A DNA stretch of 8,063 nt from Actinomycetes bacterium (GCA_023336855.1 JAMBLK010000280.1:1-8063); one strand, 5' to 3'. Numbered from the stretch's first letter, positions 1 through 7,457 are shown. Translations and numbers: made by a program. The notes: a model not told the origin generated them from the letters alone.

Positions 1-512
1 GCATCGAGGAGCAGAACAAAGTCGCCGGTCTCTTCATGACCGCCCTCGCTCGAAGCTTCATCGTTGTCGTCGTGATCATCGTGGCCGGATGCGAGGTGCT
101 CCTCGATCCGGTGGTCGTTCGAGACCCGGAACTCGTGTTCGACCACGCCGGCGTTGGTGACGACGAACTCGATGGTCTCGCCTGCAGCTACCTCGAACGG
201 GTTCACGTCGAAAGCGAACTCGGTCATCAGGACCTCGACCGTCCGATCTGCCGCCGCGAGTGAACCGTCGTCATCGGGGCCACCGTCAACAGGATCCTCA
301 TCAACATGGTCGTCTTCGGCAGCCCCCTCGTTGGCGAGTCCACCATCGAGGGAATCCTCGTCAACCTGAACGTCATCGCCGGCCGCGGCGATCGTTGTTG
401 TCGTGCTCGGTGTCGAGTCGGTGTCGTCTTCGTGCAGGGTGTCAGGCGGTGATGTTGTGCACGCGGCAGCTACCAGCGCCACCGCGGCGGTCAGAGCGAA
501 GAACCTGTACAT
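1..512 (-). CDS. Cupredoxin-like lipoprotein, C-terminus beyond window
   Basis: Only the first 170 codons are in the window; the frame is open at the edge. The ATG at 512 follows AAGGAGAG by about 7 nt, a strong ribosome site. Residues 1-17 form a signal peptide ending VAAAC, with Cys18 as the probable lipidated residue, so the protein should be anchored outside the membrane. Residues 19-89 are a Thr/Asp/Glu-rich linker with two degenerate 20-residue units (50-69 and 70-89). From about 91 it reads as a cupredoxin beta-sandwich: TEFAFDVNPFEVAAGETIEF followed by VVEHEFRV. His125 sits where this family has its first copper ligand. The remaining Cys/His/Met ligands would be off-window, so a type 1 copper site cannot be confirmed. 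A His/Asp-rich insert follows (His134, 139, 144, 147, 159). The gene lies 118 bp after a response regulator on the same strand. Likely role: copper binding or electron transfer at the membrane surface. Confidence 0.8.
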   Translation of the reverse strand, partial: MYRFFALTAAVALVAAACTTSPPDTLHEDDTDSTPSTTTTIAAAGDDVQVDEDSLDGGLANEGAAEDDHVDEDPVDGGPDDDGSLAAADRTVEVLMTEFAFDVNPFEVAAGETIEFVVTNAGVVEHEFRVSNDHRIEEHLASGHDDHDDNDEASSEGGHEETGDFVLLLD

Positions 513-630
513 CGGGATCTCTCCTTGATTCGATGGCACCACAATGCCTCGATTCCCGTCTCAGCGGTAGTCGTCCAATCGGACAGCACCACTCCCCCAT
601 TTGGTGGAGGGTCGATCGACTCGGATGGAC

Positions 631-1254
631 CTATTCGATCAGGCCGAGCCGCAGGCCGACGGCGACGGCCTCGGCCCGGGATGACACTTCGAGCCGGTCG
701 AAGACTCCCCGGAGGTAGGTCTTGACGGTCGCTTCCGACAGCTCGAGTTCCGCGGCGATCTGCTTGTTCTCGTATCCATCGGCGACGAGTTGCAGCACCT
801 GATGCTCGCGTGGGCTGAGCTTCCCGGACGGACGCGTCCGGCCGGCCATGGTCGCAACGAGCGGTTCCATCAACTCTGCCGGCAGGTACGTTCCGCCCTC
901 GGCTGCTACCTGCAACGCGGTGAGTAGTTCGTCGCGCCCGGCACTCTTCAGCACATACCCCGCGGCACCAAGCTCGATCGCCCGGCGGACGTACGCCGGT
1001 TGGTCGTGCATCGACAGCATGAGCACCCGAACCTGTGGAGCAGCCTTGGTCAGAGCCTCGAGTACGTCGAGGCCGCTCATCCCCGGCATGCGCACATCGA
1101 GTAGAACGACGTCGACCGGTTCCGAACCGACGATCGCCAACAGCTCCTCCCCCGACTCAGCCTCTCCCACAACGTCGACACCCGGCGCGTCACTCAGCAT
1201 GTATCGCAGCCCCTCGCGAACGACGCGATGATCGTCGGTAATGGCGACCTTCAT
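631..1254 (-). CDS. NarL/FixJ-family response regulator
   Basis: This 207-residue protein has the full length of the NarL class. The receiver domain covers about 1-118: acidic pair Asp7/Asp8, phospho-acceptor Asp53 in LLDVRMPGMSG, Ser81 at the switch position and Lys103 in YVLKS. A LuxR-type helix-turn-helix covers about 145-205, with LSPREHQVLQLVADG and the recognition segment SEATVKTYL. Phosphorylation by the adjacent kinase should promote dimerisation and DNA binding. Its ATG overlaps the kinase stop as ATGA (1251-1254), so the two are probably translationally coupled. Targets are unknown. The nearest candidates are the cupredoxin gene downstream and the divergent region 3189-3524. No key residue is missing. 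Confidence 0.96.
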   Translation of the reverse strand: MKVAITDDHRVVREGLRYMLSDAPGVDVVGEAESGEELLAIVGSEPVDVVLLDVRMPGMSGLDVLEALTKAAPQVRVLMLSMHDQPAYVRRAIELGAAGYVLKSAGRDELLTALQVAAEGGTYLPAELMEPLVATMAGRTRPSGKLSPREHQVLQLVADGYENKQIAAELELSEATVKTYLRGVFDRLEVSSRAEAVAVGLRLGLIE

Positions 1255-2582
1255 CCGTTCCCCTCACTCATGCCTGGCAGCCAGGCGCGGAAGAGCGTCC
1301 CGCCGTCGACCGACTCAGAGACTTCGATGTCGCCGCCGAGCGTCTCGAACCGCTGCCGCGTCGTCGACAGTCCCAGCCCCCGCTGCCCTCCGAATCCGAT
1401 GCCATCGTCGATCACGTCCAGTACCACACGGTTCCGGTCCTCGTACACGGTCATGGTGACCCGGCTCGCGTGAGCATGTTTCCTCACGTTGGTGAGCGCT
1501 TCACGCGCAGCACGGTAGATCTCCACGTCCACTTCCTGCGTCGATGGGTTCGGCCCCGTGATGGTAAACGTCACCTGGAGATCGGTCTCTCGACGCGTGA
1601 CATCGACGAGATCTGCAAGTGCCCCGTCGAGACCCGTATCGGCCGCCAATTCCACCTGGAGAATCCGAAGCTCTCGGCGCAGCGTGTCGTCCATCTCCCG
1701 CACGACACCCTGGAGGTGACCGAGCTCCCCAGCCACGGGATCATCGGCTCCGAGCCTCCCACGAGAACCCTCGAGACCGTAGAGCACCCGATACAGCGGC
1801 TGACCGATGTCGTCATGGAGCGCGCCCACGATCCGTCGACGCTCCTCCTCCTGAGCACGATATGACGACCGCAACAGCTCCTCCACCTGCCGGCGCCTCC
1901 GGTTCATGTCTCTCGCCCGTGCGATGCCGAGCGCCGTCATGAACACCCCCAGCACGGCGAGTCCGATCCCGATTGACAACCAGACGTTGCGAGCGATCCG
2001 CGCCAACGCATCGTTGAGCCCCGTCACGTCCTGCTCTACCTCCACGACGGCGCCGACCGAACCCGACTCGTCGAGCACCGGAATGTAGAACTCGATGAGC
2101 TCACCGCGGGATCGATCGGGTTCGTGGGCGGGATCTGAGAGATCCGACACCTGAGTCCCCATGCCGCCCGCGAATGCGACCTCGGCGTACTTGGAAAGCT
2201 CGAATCGCTGTCCGACAAGCTCCGGGAGATCCGAATATGCGACTGTTCCATCCGGCGCCCACACCTTCACCCTCACCGTCTCACCCCCAAGAATGTGGAT
2301 CCGAACCGCCGAATCGAGAGCCGCCAACTCCGCAACGCCAGGGGGCTCGTCGACCGAGAAGAACGGGAGCTCCCCGATCGCTATCTCAACCATCGAAGCC
2401 CGAGCGTCGAGCAGATGCCCACGCGCCGCACGAGTGATCGAGAAGCCGAGCACGATCGTGACAACGAGGGCAAGACCTAGACCGATCACACCGATGCGGC
2501 CGAGTCCGCCGACCTCGTCCCAATCCCTGCGAAGCGTCGAGCCGACGCGCCCCGACTGTCGCTGGTCGTCACGATCATTCAT
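1251..2582 (-). CDS. NarX-type sensor histidine kinase with Cache-like sensor
   Basis: I chose ATG at 2582 (443 residues) because AGGG lies 8 nt upstream. The frame also has ATG at 2600 and TTG at 2606, both with poorer ribosome sites. Membrane segments lie at about 28-49 and 200-221. The roughly 150-residue region between them should be extracytoplasmic. It contains VKVWAPDGTVAYSD and ELVGQRF, like the PAS-fold single-Cache sensors, but the ligand is unknown. The cytoplasmic part has the HisKA_3 dimerisation helix EERRRIVGALHDDIGQPL, with His256 as phospho-acceptor. The HATPase domain shows an N-box (EALTNVRKHA, Asn365), DGIGFG (393-398) and GLGLSTTRQR (402-411). It pairs with the NarL-type regulator that overlaps it by 4 bases. 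A Cys-repeat lipoprotein gene ends 60 bp upstream and may belong to the same transcript. Confidence 0.94.
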   Translation of the reverse strand: MNDRDDQRQSGRVGSTLRRDWDEVGGLGRIGVIGLGLALVVTIVLGFSITRAARGHLLDARASMVEIAIGELPFFSVDEPPGVAELAALDSAVRIHILGGETVRVKVWAPDGTVAYSDLPELVGQRFELSKYAEVAFAGGMGTQVSDLSDPAHEPDRSRGELIEFYIPVLDESGSVGAVVEVEQDVTGLNDALARIARNVWLSIGIGLAVLGVFMTALGIARARDMNRRRRQVEELLRSSYRAQEEERRRIVGALHDDIGQPLYRVLYGLEGSRGRLGADDPVAGELGHLQGVVREMDDTLRRELRILQVELAADTGLDGALADLVDVTRRETDLQVTFTITGPNPSTQEVDVEIYRAAREALTNVRKHAHASRVTMTVYEDRNRVVLDVIDDGIGFGGQRGLGLSTTRQRFETLGGDIEVSESVDGGTLFRAWLPGMSEGNG

Positions 2583-2642
2583 CCTGTGCACCCTATCCAT
2601 CGACAACCGAAACCGCCCGACGCGAAACGCTCGGATTCCGGG

Positions 2643-3188
2643 TCAGCTACCGATAATGCCGTCGCATGATTGGGATGCGGTCTGGAAAGCGGGATTGTCG
2701 GTATCGATGGCATCACCGAATGGCCCGGCTCCGGTGTGGCCATCGCCGGAGAAGTCAGGATCGGGCATGTCGTAGCCGTTGTCGCGCATGCACACAGCGA
2801 AAGCGAGAAGCTCGTCCTCACGCTCAGAGAGGTCCTCAGTGCTGAGACCGAACGTCACATCTTCGAGGAGTCCCTGGCAGACAGCGAAAGCCGAGTGGAC
2901 GGCTGCCATGTCGAGTGTCTCCCCGGCGATGGCGTGGGGAGTTGGTGGTACCAGGTTCCCTTCCTCATCAACGCCCGGGTCGTCGACGTTGAGTCCCTCA
3001 TCTCGCAGGCACGCAGTGAACGCCAATACGGATTCCTCACCGACGATCGAACCATCGTCGCTCGCCGTCTGGGTGTCCCCGGAGTCAGCGTCGAGCGAAG
3101 CTACATCCACGGTCGTGGTCCCGCTGCTGCACGCCGCTCCAAACAGACCGAACGCAAGCAGCAGCGGAAGAATGGTTGTGCGGCTCAT
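2643..3188 (-). CDS. Lipoprotein with duplicated Cys-containing unit
   Basis: The ATG at 3188 (181 residues) is chosen because a signal peptide starts there: SRTTILPLLLAFGLFGAAC, with Cys20 as the lipidation site. The frame extends to a TTG at 3233, which would bury the signal. The ribosome site at 3188 is weak. After an acidic/Thr linker, two related units appear. Unit 1 (about 54-110) has LAFTACLRDEG then DDP and ends AFAVCQGLL. Unit 2 (about 127-181) has LAFAVCMRDNG then MPDP and ends SQSCDGIIG. Each unit has two Cys (60/104 and 133/175) about 43 residues apart, suggesting one disulfide or metal site per unit. The CMRxxGxxMPDP pattern recalls uncharacterised actinobacterial lipoproteins that usually carry one unit. 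Function is unknown. Its position ahead of a sensor kinase suggests an accessory sensing role. Confidence 0.82.
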   Translation of the reverse strand: MSRTTILPLLLAFGLFGAACSSGTTTVDVASLDADSGDTQTASDDGSIVGEESVLAFTACLRDEGLNVDDPGVDEEGNLVPPTPHAIAGETLDMAAVHSAFAVCQGLLEDVTFGLSTEDLSEREDELLAFAVCMRDNGYDMPDPDFSGDGHTGAGPFGDAIDTDNPAFQTASQSCDGIIGS

Positions 3189-3204
3189 CGACGTTGTCCG
3201 TTCA

Positions 3205-3234
3205 GTTGGGAGAGAATGGCTGTTCGGTCCCAAC
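3205..3234. repeat. 7-bp inverted repeat in lipoprotein leader
   Basis: GTTGGGA at 3205-3211 is the exact reverse complement of TCCCAAC at 3228-3234, with a 16-base spacer. It lies 17-46 bases upstream of the lipoprotein ATG. It could be an operator or an mRNA hairpin near a weak ribosome site. A 7-bp repeat can arise by chance. Confidence 0.4.
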
Positions 3235-3352
3235 AGGCTACGTCGTCCTCAGTCAAACCGATACGACTTCTCCGGTTCGTGTCACCTGTTCTTCGCGGAG
3301 TAAAGGTGGACCGAGGAGAAAACGCCGGACTATCTGATGGCGTGCCGTAGGG

Positions 3353-3380
3353 TGTCCGATCAATGGACATCGACTCGGAC
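3353..3380. promoter_or_regulatory. Overlapping inverted repeats, operator candidate
   Basis: Two inverted repeats share bases here. TGTCC-N7-GGACA spans 3353-3369, and GTCCGA-N15-TCGGAC spans 3354-3380. Both cover the proposed -35 box of copCD (3364-3369) and part of its spacer, where a bound regulator would affect RNA polymerase. No family consensus was recognised. Confidence 0.4.
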
Positions 3381-3391
3381 CTAGGTACGGT
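3364..3391 (+). promoter_or_regulatory. Putative copCD promoter
   Basis: TGGACA (3364-3369) matches five of six bases of the -35 consensus. A 16-base spacer separates it from TACGGT (3386-3391), which fits the TAnnnT form of actinobacterial -10 boxes. Transcription would start near 3398, giving a leader of about 127 nt before the GTG at 3525. This rests on sequence matching alone. Confidence 0.35.
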
Positions 3392-3436
3392 CTGACGCCA
3401 GTTTGCGGTATCCCCGCGAATTGGAATCGAAAAGTG

Positions 3437-3457
3437 TGTGCACATCACGGACGTGAT
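3437..3457. repeat. Palindrome cluster in copCD leader
   Basis: TGTGCACA (3437-3444) is a perfect 8-bp palindrome. It abuts ATCACG-GA-CGTGAT (3444-3457), a 14-bp inverted repeat. The pair lies 68-88 bp upstream of the copCD start and may be an operator or leader structure. A smaller hairpin, TGCCT-TGGT-AGGCA, follows at 3480-3493. Confidence 0.4.
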
Positions 3458-3524
3458 CTGCAGCATTCGCACAGGCGATTGCCTTGGTAGGCAGACAGAT
3501 CGCCGCATCGAGGAGACGAGCACA

Positions 3525-5006
3525 GTGGCCAGATCTTCTGTATTGGCGCGGGTTGTAGGCGCCTTCCTTCTCGTTGTTGCCGTGCTCATGGTTGGAGCAT
3601 TGCCCGCGTTGGCTCACGCGGAACTTGTGACTTCGACACCCGCCGAAGGGTCCACGGTGATGGGAACCCCCGAGGCGATTGTGCTCGAGTTCTCCGCGCC
3701 GACGGAGCCTGCAGGCGAACCGATCACACTTGTCGACGAGGCCGGGCAGGAGCTTCAGGCGACGGTCGTTCAGGTATCGGAGACGGTCATCGAGATCCGT
3801 CCCGATGAAGAGCTCACAGCCGGCAGCCACGGAGTCGTATGGTCTGTCAAGGCCGGTGATCAGCATCCTCGTACGGGGGTCGTAACGTTCGGTGTCATTG
3901 ATCAGCCTGCGTCCGCGGTCGCTGATGCACCTGACGACGCATTGGCGCCCACAGATCAAGCCTCAGACGATCCCTCTGCAAGCGAGCCGACGGTCGCCCC
4001 GATTGAGATTGAGAGCACTCGATCGGTAGTCGGCGAAATGCTCGGACCGATCGGACGATGGGTTGCATTGTTGGGCACACTCATTGGTATCGGCTCGCTC
4101 GCATTCGCAGCGACCGCGCTCACCGGCAGCCGGAGGGAGGTTCACAACGCCGCCTTCTGGGTTCGCCGTTCGGGTATAGCCGTCGTGTTGGGAACAGTGA
4201 TTGAGGTCGCTGCGGCTGTCATGGTGATCAACGGATCCGCGTTCGCAGCGCTCTGGCCACCAAACGCGTTGGAGATCATCTGGAGCACGTTTGGTATTGC
4301 CGTGCTGCTCCGCCTTGTCGGCGGCATCGCCATGACCACTGGGATGGGATTGATCCATATCGTCGATCTCGACGCGTCGCCGCGGCCGGGCGATCAGATC
4401 TACCGACCGAACTCGGACCTGCAGACTCTCGAGATGCCGAGGGTCGTGGAAACCTACCGGTTGGATCTCAGCCACAGCGTGGTGGCGGTGCTGGGAACTG
4501 CCTCCGTGACGATGAGCTACCTCTTCGACGGACACACGGTCACCGCTTCACCCGGCTTCATCGTCAAGCTGTCCGACCTGGTCCACATCGCCGGTGCGGG
4601 CGTGTGGGTCGGTGGCGTACTCATGCTTTCCTGGGTGCTCACGGGACGGCATCGCAGGGGCGTACCGCTGCAGGCTGGTGAACTTGCTGTTCGCTTCTCC
4701 CGTATCGCCGGCGCAGCGCTCGGTGCCGTGGGTGTTGCCGGCCTCATATTGACCTGGGCGATCCTCGACACACCATCGGAGCTCGTCTCGACGCCGTGGG
4801 GCCGGCTTCTCATTCTCAAAGTCGCTGCGGTTGCGGTCGCCGCATCGATCGGGGCTTACAATCATCGCTACGTTATACCGAGACTCGAATTGGATGTTGG
4901 AAACGCAATGGCCGGCGACGAGCTTCGAAGAACCGTCAGAATTGAGGGATTCGTCCTGATCGGCGTTGTCGTTGTGACGGCCATCCTGGTGGGGCTGTCA
5001 TCGTGA
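3525..5006 (+). CDS. CopC-CopD fusion, copper-binding/import protein
   Basis: The GTG at 3525 (493 residues) is chosen because GAGGAG lies 9 nt upstream and a signal peptide begins there (ARSSVLARVVGAFLL to ALPALA). The frame extends to ATG 3438, which would bury that signal. The mature protein starts at His31 (HAELVTSTPAEGSTV), the classic CopC N-terminus. The CopC domain spans 31-125. Asp112 and His114, in SVKAGDQHP, match the other known Cu(II) ligands; the usual DGH reads DQH. With only Met46 in this domain there is no Met-rich Cu(I) site. An acidic/Ser linker (126-170) leads to about eight membrane helices (176-491) of the CopD family, including LSDLVHIAGAGVWVGG (349-364). Likely role: capture of extracytoplasmic copper and transfer into the membrane or cytoplasm. 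Direction of transport is inferred from the family. It overlaps the next gene by 4 bases. Confidence 0.93.
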   Translation: MARSSVLARVVGAFLLVVAVLMVGALPALAHAELVTSTPAEGSTVMGTPEAIVLEFSAPTEPAGEPITLVDEAGQELQATVVQVSETVIEIRPDEELTAGSHGVVWSVKAGDQHPRTGVVTFGVIDQPASAVADAPDDALAPTDQASDDPSASEPTVAPIEIESTRSVVGEMLGPIGRWVALLGTLIGIGSLAFAATALTGSRREVHNAAFWVRRSGIAVVLGTVIEVAAAVMVINGSAFAALWPPNALEIIWSTFGIAVLLRLVGGIAMTTGMGLIHIVDLDASPRPGDQIYRPNSDLQTLEMPRVVETYRLDLSHSVVAVLGTASVTMSYLFDGHTVTASPGFIVKLSDLVHIAGAGVWVGGVLMLSWVLTGRHRRGVPLQAGELAVRFSRIAGAALGAVGVAGLILTWAILDTPSELVSTPWGRLLILKVAAVAVAASIGAYNHRYVIPRLELDVGNAMAGDELRRTVRIEGFVLIGVVVVTAILVGLSS

Positions 5007-5434
5007 AGTCCCGGGTGATGTGGATTCTCGGGATCGGGGCCGTCGTCGTCGTTGTGCTTATCGTTGTGGTGGGCGGCGGTTCGGCGCCCCAAGATCCGAT
5101 GACGGGGAGCAGCGAATTCGGCATTGCCGTGCAGGATCCGGTCCTTGTGGCCGAGGGTGACGTCTTGTACCAGGCAAATTGCGCGGCCTGTCACGGCTCC
5201 GATCTGCGTGGGACTGGCATAGGGCCGTCACACCTGTCGATCTTGTACAACCCCGACCATCACGGTGACGGGGCATTCGCCCTGGCTGCGCTCAACGGCG
5301 TGCGCTCTCACCACTGGGACTTCGGCGACATGGCTCCAGTTCCGGGCCTGTCACAGGACGACATGGATCGGATCGTCGCGTTCGTTCGAGAGATCCAACG
5401 CATCGAAGGGTTCGAGCCGTATCCACCGGGGTAG
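5003..5434 (+). CDS. Membrane-anchored monoheme cytochrome c (class I)
   Basis: The GTG at 5003 overlaps the copCD stop as GTGA and has GGTGGGG about 9 nt upstream, pointing to translational coupling. The protein is 143 residues. Residues 5-23 form a hydrophobic N-terminal helix with no clear cleavage site, probably an anchor with the rest outside. The heme-binding motif CAACH is at 60-64, with His64 as axial ligand. Met110 in FGDMAPVPGLS is the likely second ligand. The C-terminal helix (DDMDRIVAFVREIQ) is typical of class I cytochromes, and the size suits a single heme. It probably shuttles electrons at the outer face of the membrane. The coupling to CopC-CopD suggests a role in copper redox state or delivery to an oxidase, but the partner is not in the window. 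Confidence 0.93.
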   Translation: MKSRVMWILGIGAVVVVVLIVVVGGGSAPQDPMTGSSEFGIAVQDPVLVAEGDVLYQANCAACHGSDLRGTGIGPSHLSILYNPDHHGDGAFALAALNGVRSHHWDFGDMAPVPGLSQDDMDRIVAFVREIQRIEGFEPYPPG

Positions 5435-5475
5435 ATTCCGCCAACGCCACCCACGAGTGCCGGCCGGCTAAGAAT

Positions 5476-5511
5476 GAGACACGGTTGTCGGTCCAGATAG
5501 ACCGCTGTCTC
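5476..5511. terminator. Stem-loop between convergent genes
   Basis: GAGACA (5476-5481) pairs with TGTCTC (5506-5511). Inside it CGGTC (5489-5493) pairs with GACCG (5500-5504). The stem is interrupted and no T-run follows on either strand, so intrinsic termination is uncertain. Its position between the ends of the cytochrome and kinase genes, which converge here, supports a bidirectional terminator. Confidence 0.4.
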
Positions 5512-5515
5512 GGGT

Positions 5516-6618
5516 CTACGTCGCCATCGGCAGCGTTACAGCGAAGCGCGAACCCGATCCCGGACCGTCCGATCGGGCAATGATCTCACCACCGTGTCTA
5601 CGGATGAGGCTTCGAGCGACCGTGAGTCCGATACCGGTCCCGCCGGGCAGGTCCGGGTCGACTCGCTGAAAGCGGTCGAAGATGCGCTCGAGATCCTCAG
5701 CAGCGAGACCCTTGCCGTTGTCGACCACGGTCACGGTCGCGACCGAACCTCGCTGGTTCGATGTCACCGTGACCGCTCCGCCGGGTTGCGTGTACGTGAT
5801 GGCGTTCCCAAGGATGTTCACGAACACCTGCGTGAGTCGATCCCCGTCTCCCACCACAAGCAACCGGTTAGTGACGTCGACGCTGAGAGCGATGTCCTTC
5901 TCGATGAAGAGCGGCCTAAGTTGCTCCGCGGCGTCGGCAGCAATGCTGGCGAGGTCGATCGTCTCGGGACGAAGATCGACGGCGCTCTCCTCGATGCGCG
6001 ACAACTCACTGAGGTCAGAAGCGAGGCGCTTCAGTCGTGCCGCTTCTCGCGCCGTTGCTCCGAAAACTTCGTCAGTCGGCTCGAAGACACCGTCAAGTAG
6101 CCCCTCCATGTAGCCCTCGATCGTCGTGAGGGGGGTGCGAAGTTCGTGAGCGACTTCGTTGATGAGTTCGATCCTCCGCTGTTCCGTACTCTCAAGAGAT
6201 GCAGCCAACGTATTGACGTCGCGTGCCAGGGTGGAGAGTTCGTTTTCTCCCTGCACAATGACCCGCTCGTGATACTCGCCACGAGCTAGGTTTCGGGCGA
6301 CCCTGCTGATCTGCTCGATCGGATCGGCGAGCCGCCTCGCGGCATAGATGCTCACACCAATCGCCGTGATGGCGCTGATCCCGAGGGCGACGACTATTGC
6401 AGATCTGAACGAGTCGACCAACGAGACCTGGAGCTCGCCCATCATCAACTGCGTACTCTCAATCATCATGTCGCTTTGCATTCCCATGTCCAGGACGTGT
6501 GCATTGAAGAACCGATGCGTCAATGGCTCCGTTGTGAACACGACGGCAAGGACACCAACGAGGACGGCAGCAAGATGCGAGAGCAGGAGACGTCCTCGTA
6601 TGCTGGAGAAGAACTGTT

Positions 6619-6622
<4 letters not shown>
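5516..6622 (-). CDS. HAMP sensor histidine kinase with Met-rich sensor loop
   Basis: The GTG at 6622 overlaps the regulator stop as GTGA. The 368-residue kinase has membrane segments at about 11-31 and 74-94. The extracytoplasmic loop between them is only about 42 residues and is Met-rich: Met46, 48, 52, 53, 60, 61, plus His36 and His42. Such residues commonly bind Cu(I) or Ag(I), though metal sensing here is inference. HAMP spans about 95-147. The phospho-acceptor is His159 in EVAHELRTPL. The ATPase domain has an N-box (VNILGNAITYT, Asn269/Asn273), DNGKG (301-305), an F-box (ERIFDRF) and GGTGIGL (327-333), so the core is complete. It partners the overlapping OmpR-type regulator. Copper genes nearby fit a CusS-like role, but the loop is far shorter than in CusS and the sequence alone does not prove orthology. 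Confidence 0.94.
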
Positions 6623-7311
<689 letters not shown>

Positions 7312-7339
7312 CGTCCTTCCACCAGTGTGTGGACGCAAA

Positions 7340-7369
7340 GGTAGCGGGGACCGCAGGGTCCCCGCTACC
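7340..7369 (-). terminator. Strong 13-bp hairpin before regulator gene
   Basis: The 13 bases at 7340-7352 (GGTAGCGGGGACC) are exactly complementary to 7357-7369, with a 4-base loop. In the minus direction the hairpin is followed by only TTTGCG, so termination may be partial. The hairpin ends 28 bases before the regulator ATG. It could terminate the Met-rich transcript, attenuate regulator expression or protect an mRNA end. Confidence 0.65.
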
Positions 7370-7371
7370 GG

Positions 7372-7394
7372 TCGGGGCGGGAGGCTCCCCCCGA
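7372..7394 (-). repeat. Second GC-rich stem-loop
   Basis: TCGGGG (7372-7377) pairs with CCCCGA (7389-7394) across an 11-base loop, immediately before the stronger hairpin in the minus direction. A third, weaker pair (TGAACCG 7425-7431 with CGGTTCA 7444-7450) lies just after the Met-rich gene stop. The series suggests a structured transcript end or leader. Confidence 0.45.
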
Positions 7395-7457
7395 TCTTGT
7401 TGCCCGGCTATCTCGCCTTCACGCTGAACCGAAACTGGAGAGCCGGTTCATCGCTGG

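Larger units (their letters stand above)
3189..3524. promoter_or_regulatory. Divergent intergenic region, 336 bp
   Basis: This gap separates the lipoprotein/kinase unit (minus) from copCD (plus). I find no credible gene in it. It holds several short inverted repeats, listed separately, and one plausible promoter facing copCD. On the minus strand a TTGACT lies at about 3247-3252, but no good -10 box sits 16-18 bases downstream, so the lipoprotein promoter is not resolved. The arrangement suits shared control by one or both response regulators encoded nearby. Confidence 0.6.

Noticed and set aside
587..606. CACCA/TGGTG stem after the NarL-type regulator as a terminator
   Set aside because: The stem is only 5 bp with a 10-base loop and no T-run; too weak to call. 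I also found no convincing promoter for the cupredoxin gene in 513-630.
2670..3350. Long open frame on the plus strand opposite the lipoprotein gene
   Set aside because: It has no recognisable domain, lies antisense to a gene with a clear signal peptide and repeats, and is explained by high GC.
3438..3524. N-terminal extension of copCD from ATG 3438
   Set aside because: It would add 29 polar residues before an obvious signal peptide, and GAGGAG 9 nt before GTG 3525 marks a better start.
3381..3959. Minus-strand open frame covering the copCD promoter and 5' end
   Set aside because: It overlaps a well-supported signal peptide and CopC domain on the other strand and has no ribosome site or domain of note.
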